DNA of 64,000 nucleotides from Steromphala cineraria (taxonomy: Eukaryota > Mollusca > Gastropoda > Trochida > Trochidae): positions 71,615,060 through 71,679,059 of the forward strand of contig OU744721.1 of NCBI GenBank assembly GCA_916613615.1. Reading direction: 5' to 3'. How positions within the stretch are numbered: position 1 is the first letter of the stretch; every line of letters begins with the position of its first letter. Shown in pieces: positions 46,501 to 57,884 of the stretch. A program made the position numbers and the translations under genes. Under the pieces are notes generated by a model that ran no database searches, was not told the DNA's origin, and saw only the letters and a list, made by a program, of their open reading frames with translations.

Positions 46501-48538
46501 AACTTCCCCATGGACAAGATATCGACACTGATGCCTAATTAGGATAAATCTTTGAAAATACATGTGTAAAACTCTACGATTCTAGAGCTCTGGGTAATCG
46601 GCTTACTTTCTGATACACAATCCTTTTAAGGATCTATTTCAAAGGGATTAAATCTTTAAGGATTCAACCATAGCATACGACAAGGGTTCTTGATTGTAAT
46701 TTTGCTGATTAAAATAATTCATGGGAGATGGAACATAACATATGATAAATGAAAAATAAAGATTAGACTTTAATCTGTTCTTTATATAAGAGTACTCTTA
46801 TAAAATAATTTTGATTTCTTCACACGCTTGATAAGATTGTAGTTTTATTTGATTCGAACTGAACGAAGAAGGCAAAAACATTTTAATTGAAAAATAGGGT
46901 TAAAATTAACAAACTTTTTAGAAAAAAATGTTGTAGTACACATGCACGATAATTTTTAAAATAACTTTATACTAGTGAATTCACTCAAAACATATAGGAT
47001 TTTGTATAATTTTATGCTGTGGTTAAACCTACATGATATTGTATTGTCCCACAAATTATTCGCTGTTTTTCAAAGAATCATTTCAATTGCTTTATGGACA
47101 TTATAGATTCACTACATACTGTGTATGGTGCACCTTCATCTTCGAGACTTCATCATGAATCTGATTAGATGTGTATAAACAAATAAATTGTTTTAATGCT
47201 AGGAGGGCTCAAAAGGCTAAAATGTAGATTTACAACACATCAAAACTTACTACGTGTGCTGCGATGTTATGGTGAACTTTTGCAACCTTGTTGACATTTC
47301 AACATTTGTATGATCTATCATTCTCGCTGTTTTACATCACGAAATAAGAAAATAAAAAGAATAAAACAAATCTTAGCTCTCTGAAATTATCTGTGAATGT
47401 GAGGAAATTTACATTTAAAGCATACAATGATCGATTGTTACTTTCCAAATGATACTGGACTAATGAAATTTATATTTAACAGAACATGCTTATTTTCACC
47501 AATGAAACGTCAGGGCATTAAGATGTGAATAGATAGCAAGAAGTTTTCAAAGTAAGAAATCCCATTATGTCCCCAAGTAAGTTTTTTTGACAAAAATTAA
47601 GAAGGCCTGAATGTAAGGAAGCATTACCTTGATATGTTATAACACAAATAGTGTTGCCTCATCCATTATGCTGTTAAGAGGCTTTTTGACAAAAAGTTTG
47701 ACTTCATGAATAATAGGAGGGAGAACATAGACCGAGTCCAGGAACACAGCGGTTGGGATAACATTGTGTCTTCAATATTGAGATAATTAGACATTTAGCA
47801 CTCGTCGTGTAAGGGTTATATTTACACTCCGATAGTTCGTCTACATTCGGACTGGGAAAACATGGGGAAAAGTCTCTTACTTAGATTGAAGTATAAAATA
47901 TGATGTGGTGCTTACTAGAAGCGATAGTCACATCTCCCCCAAGAAGCTTAACATCAATGCTAATGTAAAAACTAACGTTATTCGTCACCATTTGCTAGGG
48001 TACTGTAAGTATTCGTAAACTTAAAACGGTGAGGGGCTTTCTCTCTTCCACAGGTATCTCCCCAAATTATTCTTAATAAGGATCATATAGGTAAAATAAT
48101 GACAAATGTGCATAAAACCTTAGCATTTGAAAGTTGTAAGTTAATTATTAAATCTTTTTGTCATTTGAACACCAGAAATAGATATCTAGCCATAATGATG
48201 CTTCAAACAAATCACTAAGAATTTAATGAAAATCGAGATTTGGTACTGTATATTTACTACTCGTCGGTTTTCTTTCTTGACATTTTTTTTTACACCAGTG
48301 CACTGTACAAGCAGATACAGTTAAATCATTTTCGTTAACAACCACGTTGGATTTATTTCAAAGTGACAAGTGTTTCCTAAGATATATTACTTTCTTTCAC
48401 TTCCCCAGTCGACCGTGTATCATTTTGAAGTTTTTATGAAGATTATAACTATTACATCTGACTTTAAAAAAAACCTTAAACACACAGAATTCCTTCTCGC
48501 CACATGGTAATATATATAGAATCTAACACAAGTTTCGT

Positions 48539-48640
48539 CTGATATCAAATATATCAACACCAGTTGATAAAAGGGACAAATATCCGAGGCTTGTCAAGGC
48601 TTTTACTTTTATCAAAGAGTGTTGATATATTTGTTATCAG
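48539..48640. repeat. Foldback hairpin, TATCAAC family
   Basis: Arms 48539-48573 and 48606-48640 (CTGATATCAAATATATCAAC ... GATAAAAG) are inverted with few mismatches. The arm core ATATCAAATATATCAACACT is shared with the 32945 hairpin. The tail to about 48840 has TGATGTCA, TGACATCA and ACGTCA words. Inserted in unit 2; unit 1 lacks it. Confidence 0.88.
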
Positions 48641-49156
48641 AAGGCACGAGGGTTGGAGGGTATTTATCATCCTAAATAATTATATACATTACCATAATTT
48701 TCTTTACATCTTTGAACACTGCAAAGCCCTACAACTCCTAAACCAGTGATGTCATAGCTTTGTGACATCATCGAGTTTTTGACGTTGTAACAATACATTG
48801 TTACGTCATTGTGTTTATGAAGTCGTTTGTTGTGTCATGTACCAAAGGATATAGTTTACAGATTATTAGAAATAATCATTAGATTATTTGAAATTGCTTA
48901 CCTGAACTGCTTGACGAAATTATCAATTTGAAAGAAAAGGACTTTCTGTGAGAAGAATTATATTATCTAATCTTCAAGCTTTTACAAAAAGATGATATGT
49001 TTTTTACTTTAAAGTTTGATTGAAATACAGAGATTCAGGAAGAACATGTTGCGGTTTGACATTTTTACACATCAGGTAATTTGAAGTCTTGAAATGATGA
49101 ATACTGCCATTCAGCTTTGAAATATACTGAAACATTGACTATACTCCAATGATATG

Positions 49157-49466
49157 TTAAGGGGGATTTAGCACGTGTTTTTGATTATTTTATATTTCAA
49201 GTTTTTCACTGACAATTGTAAGTTAATGCTAAATGAATTATTTTGGTAGTGTCCAAAATCTCATTACAAAAGCCAATCATCCATATTCAGAGTATGAAGA
49301 TTTACATAAAAGTCATTGGCGGCCATTTTGTGTTAACACCTTTAATTCATTTTGTGTAAGAAAACACATTTAGTTCATTTACTTTGTTTTTCAATTGGAA
49401 CCATTTATTTTCATTTTCCTAACTTCACCTTTTATTCCCCCTACAAACGTGGTACTGTCCCTTTAA
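49157..49466 (-). mobile_element. TTAA-flanked MITE, copy E, with empty site in paralogous units
   Basis: About 310 bp including TTAA at both ends. The filled site reads GATATGTTAA ... TTAAAAGGTG; the matching unbroken site is GATATGTTAAAAGTGG at 43985 (unit 1) and GATATGTTAAAAGGTG at 62093 (unit 4). Same orientation as copies C, F and G. Ends somewhat diverged (GGGGGATTTAGCACG). Confidence 0.95.
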
Positions 49467-52400
49467 AAGGTGTTATCCAAGAACAGGAAGTGTTCATCTC
49501 GTTTATAACATTGTATTAATATCATTTTAAATTGATTTGATTTAGATTTGTTAATATAAAGAAGACGTAGAGAAAATTTGCACATGATATGTGGAGGTTA
49601 ACCGGATCAGTCAAATGAAATGAATTTTCTTTGGATTTATACTGAAATGTACATGATAAACCAATTAAAATACATTTTGATCTTACCATTTTAAAATTTG
49701 TTTTGTGTTTTGTTACCTTGCACCAAACTCTTTCACATGTATTAACATGATTATTTCCAAAAAAGTATTAAAAGGAAGCGGTGTATGATATTGCAGGCAT
49801 TGAGTGATAAATATAATGATGTAATCAATTGAAAACATACACACATCGTCAAGGAAAGTTGTTTTGGCGTTGACATTTCTGACCTCATATGCATGATATA
49901 CAATTGATATTACTTTCTTCAAAGACCCTGAAGTCTTATATTTGTCAGTGAGACCGAAAAAAAACGAGCATATATTGTCAAATTCACGTATATGAACTTT
50001 TAAATGCTATAACCCTTAGATAGCTTTTAGTAGAAAATCTTACAGCACAATCGTCTATTTTCTAATACAAGCAGGTGCTCTTGTTATCTCAGGTTATCTT
50101 ACACAATCTGCACTATCGCTAAGTTTGTTGTCATACAAAGTTTTTAGAAATATATAACAATAACACCTATTCAAAGCAGCGTATGGCTTTAAGTGCATAT
50201 CCATATTTAATCAAGAATGAATAGAACATAAACCTGGGCATTTTGAGGTGAAGACAAGTCATTACCGTTAAAGAGTGTAATTTGTTTTCCACACCTGGAA
50301 GAGAAAGTACGTTTTGACACTTGTTCCAGAGCAGTAAGTTTCTGATGCCATACATTTAGTGATGTTTTTTGAGTAATTTTGCACGATGAACTTTGCTAAA
50401 ATGTTAAGCAATCCCATATACTCTTGTACTCTTGTATAAGAATGTTACAACAGGTCACTGTGATCTATGTCACGATGACAAAACTGTAAAGTACCTGAGA
50501 TAGATTGATTCTGTATACCTGTAATCCTGCATCATCAGAACATGTCTATAATCGATGTGAAATGACAAGGCAATCTTTTGAAGCAAGAGTTAAAGAAAGA
50601 TCTATTTCATGTTTTTGAAAATCAACAAGAAATGGTACATGTAACTATCAGATAATGTTTCCAATATCTCGAGGCTTTATTTCTTATTCTTTGTTTCAAT
50701 GGTAGGTTGTGAGGGCAGATACAATACTGGTTTAAGTACGAGGACTAATTAATAGGAAGCTTAATCAAACAACACATTTCAATGGTTGAACCAAAATGAA
50801 ACATATGCTATACATTTAACACAAATGAATCAATGATCTGCTGTCAGTTGAAAAACAACTTGTTTGTACTGTACATGTATGCTTTATAATTAAAAGTAAA
50901 ATCTTGAAGAGTCTTGAAATTGAAGAGTAATGTGTATGTGTTTGTTATTCCCTTAGTAATGAATGATTCCACATGTTTCACTCGATAAAGTTGACATATG
51001 CTCCAAAACGTCTTTTATGCTTCCAATAATGAAGTTATTATTCCATTGCCCTTGCCTTATTAACCTTTTACTTCTACAAGTACAAAATTTCTCAAATGAG
51101 AACCAGAAAAAAGTATTTAATCCAATCAATGCGAATGCTAAACTAAATGAGGTGCAAAAATAAATGATTATTTGTTGTCAGTGATAGCTGAATGCTACGC
51201 ACAAAACTATCTTTTACTGACTTTGTCAATGTTATCGGTATTGTAACATTCAAACGAGGAGTCAATATTCCACTTGTTCACTTCAGTTCAGAGGCATTAA
51301 TAATGATGTCCTTGAAAATATGTTTGGCTTTGACCTGACATTAAGCTGTCCTTTGACAATAGCTCTTTCTGAAACAGCAAATTAATTTCAACCTGCCATG
51401 CAGTTAATGAGCACGACAAAACATTATGATTGCTGATCTGGCATCACATAATTATTTTTTATCTTCTCTGAAATGCTCTGAGGGGTATTATCGTGCGTGT
51501 TCAATTTTCCCTCAAAAGTATGAAGGTTCATTAATGCAATGTTAAAGTAATAACCATGTGATGAGATGAGATGATATCAATTTTGAATCATTCATGCTTG
51601 AATCGATTTATTCTACGATCATTTCAGCTTTCAATAGTTTCCGAGTGAAAAAATAAATAAAGGACTCATCAATAGCAGTAACGTTAGTAAAATGTCTAAC
51701 TTGGTTTGGGGAAATGTTAGTGATATTTGGAGCTTATTATTCGTTATAAGAAACATAAAGGAAGTAAAATGCAAGGTGATAAACTGCCGAAACCTTGGAA
51801 TTTTTCAAAACTCAATTAAGTTTTGAAATATGAATAATTAACCAATAATTGAATAATCTTTGCATTGTATTCTTTGCTATGAGTTTCCTTGGAACCTTTT
51901 AATGATCCTTAACATAAATCATCATTGTAATAACTTCCCTATGGACAAGATATCGACACTGATGCCTAATTAGGATAAATCTTTGAAAATACATGTGTTT
52001 GTAAAACTCTACGATTTTAGAGCTCTGGGTAATCGGCTTACTTTCTGATACACAATCCTTTTAAGGATCTATTTCAAAGGGATTAAATCTTTAAGGATTC
52101 AACCATAGCATACGACAAGGGTTCTTGATTGTAATTTTGCTGATGAAAATAATTCATGGGAGATGGAACATAACATATGATTAATGAAAAATATAGATTA
52201 GACTTTGATCTGTTCTTTATATAAGAGTACTCTTATAAAATAATTTTTATTTCTTCACACGCTTGATAAGATTTATTTGATTCGAACTGAACGAAGAAGG
52301 CAAAAACATTTTGATTGAAAAATAGGTTTTGATATCAACACATTTTTAGAAAAAGATGTTGTAGTACACATGCACGAGAATTGTTTTTTCTAACTTTATA

Positions 52401-52869
52401 TTAATGAATTAACTGAACACACGAGTCTACATGATATTGTATTGCCCAACAAATAGTTTGCTGTATTGCAAGGTATCCTATCAATTGCTTTATGGAGATT
52501 CACTACACATCACTACATATTTTCTTGTTCGAGACTTCATCATAATTCTGATTACTTGTGTATTAACAAAAATCTGTTTCAATCCTAGGGGGCCTCAAAG
52601 GGCCAACATTTCCATGTAGATTGAACCTGATTTTTTGTGATAACATTAAAATTTTCTTCAAAGGTACCTGTTTAAGATTTTTAGTGCTGCGATGTTATTG
52701 AGGACTTTTGCAACCTTGCTTACTTTTCAACGTTTGTGTGATCTCTTATTCTCGCTGTTCTGAAGTAATGAAATAAGAAAAATACGGATGAGAAAGGTTT
52801 GGCTTTGATAATTAAAATTCTAATACGTATCTTAAGAAAATCCGCCGTGAAGCTTTTATGCCAGAAGCC

Positions 52870-53233
52870 TTAAAGGGGCAGTAGCACGTTTTTTGACAAT
52901 TTTTTATATTCAATTTTTCACTGATAATTGTACGTTAATGCTAAATGTATTACTTTGATAGTGTCAAAAATTTCATAACACAGACCAATTATCCATAGTC
53001 GGAGAACAAATTATTGAGATTCCCATAAAATCCATTGGGAGCCATTTTTGTGTGAACACCTTTAATTCATTTTATGTAAGAAAAGGAATCGCATGACTAA
53101 ACTTGACATGATTTTTTTGTTTCATTATTGCTTCTTTTAGTTTAGATACATTGTCTTTAGATTGGAACCATTTATTTTCATTTCCCTGACATCACCTTTT
53201 ATTCCCCCTAAAAACGTGCTACTGCCCCTTTAA
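52870..53233 (-). mobile_element. TTAA-flanked MITE, copy F
   Basis: 364 bp. Ends AGGGGCAGTAGCACG and CGTGCTACTGCCCCT, with TTAA at 52870-52873 and 53230-53233. Its right TTAA is also the left TTAA of copy G. Confidence 0.95.
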
Positions 53234-53593
53234 GGAGCAGAAGGCCATTTTAATTTTTTTTTATATGTTTAATATGTTCACTGATAATTGTACGGTAATG
53301 CTAAATGTATTATTTTGACAGAGTCAACAATCTCATTACACAAATCAATCGTCCATCGTCAGAGGACAAAGTGTGAAGATTCACCTTAAATCCATTGGCG
53401 GCCATTTTGTTTGAACACCTTTAATTCATTTTTAGTTAGAAAAATAAATCGCATGGCTAAACTTTATATCATATATTTGAATTATTACTGCTTCATTTAG
53501 TTTAAATACATTGTCTTTCAATTGGAATCATTAATTTGCATTTTCCTTAAATCACCTTATAAATCCCATAAAAACGTGCTACTGCCCCTTTAA
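53230..53593 (-). mobile_element. TTAA-flanked MITE, copy G, abutting copy F
   Basis: 364 bp, head-to-tail with copy F and sharing one TTAA. The left end is altered (GGAGCAGAAGGCCATTTT in place of AGGGGCAGTAGCACGTTTT); the right end is intact (AACGTGCTACTGCCCCT). The interior keeps CAAAGTGTGAAGATTCAC, AATCCATTGGCGGCCATTTT and TGAACACCTTTAATTC. Confidence 0.93.
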
Positions 53594-53616
53594 ATATGAT
53601 TATTTCTGCTTTTATT

Positions 53617-54287
53617 ATACCCCCGGCTTACAGTGTAAGCTGGGGTTTATAGCGCTCATTCTGTCCGTCCGTCTGTCCGTCCGTCCGTCCGTCTGTTCGT
53701 CCGTCACAAAAGTTTGTCCGGAGCACATCTCCCAAACAATTCTTGCTAGCTTCACCAAACTTCATACACTTATCACCATGATCCCTAGATGTGCCTTTTG
53801 TTAGACCAACAAATTATTATTATTTTTTTGCAGTTTCTATGGAAACATGACTAAAACAGTGACTCTATGTCCAATTCCATAGTCCGGAGCATATTTCCTG
53901 AAATATACATCTCAGCTTCACCAAATTTGCTACAAATGTCAAACATGGTTGCTGGATATGCCTTGTGAGAGTAAAACGATATATGTATTTTCTTTTCTGT
54001 GGTTTCTTTGGAAAACATGACTTACAAAGTGACTCAACAAAAATAATTTTGTCCTCAGTACATAGAATATTCATGATAACTACCTCAAATTTGAAACAAA
54101 GATCAACCATTATTCCTTGATTTACCCTTTTAATTGTAAAACCTATTAATGAATTTGGTTTTGGGGTTTCAGTGGAAAGCAGACTTAAACAATGAGTTAC
54201 TGTATACTCAACTATCAGACAACTTTAACCAATATCAATCAGTTTTACTATTTGAATTTTGTTTAACAAAGTTGGGAGCGGGGGTAT
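53617..54287. mobile_element. 671-bp non-autonomous repeat with GTCC simple repeat
   Basis: Short inverted ends ATACCCCCG (53617-53625) and CGGGGGTAT (54279-54287). A TCCG/TCTG tetranucleotide tract lies at about 53663-53705, and degenerate internal repeats of a CATCTCCC...CTTCACCAAA...ATGCCTTGT type follow. No ORF of note. Similar in style to the 5026-5626 element. Confidence 0.65.
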
Positions 54288-57200
54288 GTGAGCTTTGCTC
54301 ACTTCTTTACTTGTGTTGAAAAAGCATTGCGATTTTTAATAACGCTTAATGCACTAAAATTTTATTTTTTAGAACATTTAATTATGTTGTTAAGATATGA
54401 AAGCGTTAACCCTAACCTAAACTTTGACTTGAGATTCGGGATGTGATTTAAAGTTTTTTTAAGTAAAAAACTCAGCAAGGGTGACCTGGTGACAAATCAA
54501 TGGTAACAGCAACTTTAGTTAATAGCATAATTACCAACATTTATCAACATCTATAAGTCCAAAGGAAATAGACATGAAATTTGGGATAAATAAATAACGA
54601 CATAAGCAATATTACACTGATATGAGTTTTAATGTTGAGGAGTGAGTACTATGTAAGATACACCATTTCTCAATATGAAGGTATAATAAATGTAATTTTC
54701 CGTGATTCAGAACCTTACCCACAGTCTTATTTTTAACGAAATTGTCAAATTGACTAAAATGTTGGCAAACTTTTGTCTGATTATGCATAAAACTCTTACA
54801 AGCAACTTTATTAAGACGAAACTTCTACAGTCAGCTAGTAAAACAGCATGTCAAATTGAGCCAGTATAACTTGTCAGATTTAGCAAAATATCCTGTGATT
54901 TTCTGTCACAAAACATCTATCAATCGATTTTCCACTGCAGACATTTGAAAACTAAGCCAAATAAGAGAGTGAAACGTCATGCTGAATAATGACAGACCAG
55001 AACTGAAAGAATATCACATATTTGTCCCAATATTTGCGTGTTTCTCAATGTTAAATCAGTTTGATTTGTTTTTTGAATACAGAGATCTAAGGTGAAGGTA
55101 AAGACTTTTTTCAAACATTGAAGCTTTCTATTCTAATCTATATTCTTATCGTACTCTTACATCTTCAGTTCCAGAGAAATTTGAAGTAAAAAAAAACAAA
55201 AACAAAACAAACTGCATCCTCGTTCTGTTCTGACTATATTGTTTCATTATCATAGTTGCTTGAACATTTATTCTATCTGCTTATAAATGTTAATCAACGA
55301 AATGTTCCATTATTGCTATGAGATGTTGTACATTCATAGAAGTATTTGTTTTAATTATTGTAATGAAAGCCATGGTTTTCAAAAACATGATTTACACATT
55401 AAAATCCAAATAACGTTAGCATTTTCTTTTATATTGTTAACGAGTCGTTTACGTTTTTTTTTTCATTTTGTGTGAATGACTTCATCTCTGAAAATTAATT
55501 TAGCTGATTTGGCTCAAAGAAGTTAAATGTATAGCCCTATAAATCAAAGCAAAGTATCAAAATACACAAATAAATGTTATGTATGAGTATACACAACACT
55601 TGTTGTTGTAAATAAATATTTAGTTAATAATGTTCGATTTGTTTTGTTACCAATGACAATACAATTTGCAAAACGAGAGTGCCAAGTTTAAACGAGTGTC
55701 AATGCTATTGTAAGTCTATCATTACCCTGTTAAGGTTCGGAATTCTACATGTTCCTTTTAGAAGCATTACCGGCTCTTGAAATTCTTAAACTTTTCACTT
55801 TACAATATTCTAACTGAAAGGCATCACTGCTTAATCGGTAGAAAACATTTTCATGTCAGTGAGTATCAAGTTCCTCATTATATACCATTGGTTTTATTTT
55901 TCATGATGATTTATTCAGTCAATCTAAATTTATTTCTCTTTTGTATGGACCTGATAAGTCTTGGGATACTTTGCTTGTAATGTATTTTATTCGTCTGGAA
56001 TACAAGTTGCCCAGCAAACACAACACTTAAGAAATATAGGTAAAGACGCTTGAGACTAAGCACTGTCAACCACTTAGTAAACAACCAAGAATGAAACGAG
56101 TTGGACACGTATGAAGCTACAGTAGTCACCTTTTCTGGTTAATGTGCAGTAAGTTGTTCATGACATATCGTTTTATCTAAGCTTTACGAAATTGGCTGAC
56201 TTTGTATCCTTATTTAGTACGCCCACATGTAAAAACACTAGAAGCTTTTGATCATTTGATGTCACCGAAGAAAGCAATGGTTGGAGGGTGTGACAAAACA
56301 ATTAGAAGATAGAAAGGAATACAAATGAAAAGAAGCTTTAGGATGACTCAACTTAACGGCTTAACGGCAACCCATTTGTATTTACATATAATTGCAACTT
56401 GAGAAGACCTGGGATCACCTTGCAATCAATATACCATTATAAATATATAAAAGACCTAAACAACGTGTGTACATCATTAGATAAAGTTCACCACTAAAAA
56501 GCATAAACATATATTACATGCTGTTGCCTTGAGTTGACAACTATCAAATTTCTCTGTTTTCAAAAAGTAGGTATGTTTCGAATTCCATCGATTCATGCAT
56601 ACCACCAAAGAGCCAAGGAAACAGCATTTTAGAGAATATTATTCTACCTTTAAAATCATATTGATTTAATTGATAATTGGTTTTAATGGAAACAACTTAA
56701 ATTGACAACCGGGACATTCTTTATCAAAGCTAATTAGATCAAAGGCTGAAATAAAATGAATCAGAGTGTATTAAATACTATATTCAAAATGCATTATTTC
56801 TTCATGAAGTAGGTTTTTGAAATAAATATTATCAATCGTTAACTTTCTTTTATCCTCAAACTACTCTTGCAATATAAGCTATACTATGGTGTGTTTGCTG
56901 AAAATTATTTAATTCGTGATACAGTAACTTATTATAGATTTTCTAAATAACTAAATTGAAAAATATATAGTGTAACAGTTTCACTGTCGATGTATAAAAA
57001 AAGATTTAGAAGAGGATGAATTGATATTCAGCCTGCTCAAAAAGGGAACAATCGTTACATTTTCTATAGTAACAGTTGCTGGTGACCCCTCATTAGTGAG
57101 ATATTTCATGTACCTACACAGGGAAAATAGAGGTTAACGGCCGCATCACAAGTACACTTCCTCAAGGCAGTATTACATAGTGAGGTTTTTGCCCTGATTT

Positions 57201-57884
57201 GTAATGAAAAGTGCATTTTGTGTGCGCTTTGATTATACTCTATTATGGATAAATGGGCAGTACACGATTATCATCCTTATTTCCTCTTGGAGTATTTGTA
57301 CACATAGTATGTGTTAATGGAACGAAGAAACATCGTCAAAGAAATACAAAAAGGGAAGTATCATACCTTTCCAATGAAACCTCACATGGTGTATGATAAA
57401 ATCCCAATATATGGCAGTTGTTTAGATTTTATGGAATTATGACAATGATTTGGGCATATTCTCCAAACGTCTGAACTCGCAGCAAATACAATGTTTTCCT
57501 ATGCAATAGGTTATTAATGTATCTAACGTATAACTTGTAAATGTTATGTAAAAACATTGCTTTTATTACGAACGATATTACATTTTTGTGATGGTAACAA
57601 AGTTGATTTACAACTAACATGATACGGGCCTGTTTACACAAACCAATATACTACAATAAAACCGTGTCTGCTGTTGAATATATAAACCAATGTATCATAC
57701 AAATGTAACAAGCATCTCCTTAGCACTGACACAAGATCAATAGAATATGGAGAATAGAGAATCTCACCCAAGCGTCTTCTGATATCAAATATATCAACCC
57801 AAGTGATTGTATGGAACAAGCATCTGGCCAACAAGTGCAGCGTAGTTTGCGCATCCTGTTTAATACTTCCAGTAATAATCATTT
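54288..57884. other. No gene recognised
   Basis: AT-rich spacer between array 2 units. A single TATCAAC-family hairpin arm (CTGATATCAAATATATCAAC) is at about 57779 without a matching partner. Short ORFs lack motifs. Confidence 0.5.

Larger units (their letters stand above)
40020..47340 (+). repeat. Segmental repeat array 2, unit 1
   Basis: Approximate limits. Collinear with unit 2 (about 47385-52790) and parts of units 3 and 4. Landmarks: CATCCGAAAGAAG, ATTAAGAAGGCCTGAAT, ATTATGCTGTTAAGAGGCTT, AACCACGTTGGATT, CAAGCAGGTGCT, CAGGTCACTGTGATCTATGT and CGAGGAGTCAATATTCCACT. Interrupted by the Tc1 element 41943-43552. No long ORF is conserved, so it looks non-coding. Confidence 0.82.
47385..52790 (+). 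repeat. Segmental repeat array 2, unit 2
   Basis: Approximate limits. The closest relative of unit 1. Identity varies along the length and is very high at 51871-52300 against 46441-46880. It has its own insertions: the foldback element at 48539 and MITE copy E at 49157. No conserved protein-coding frame. Confidence 0.85.
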
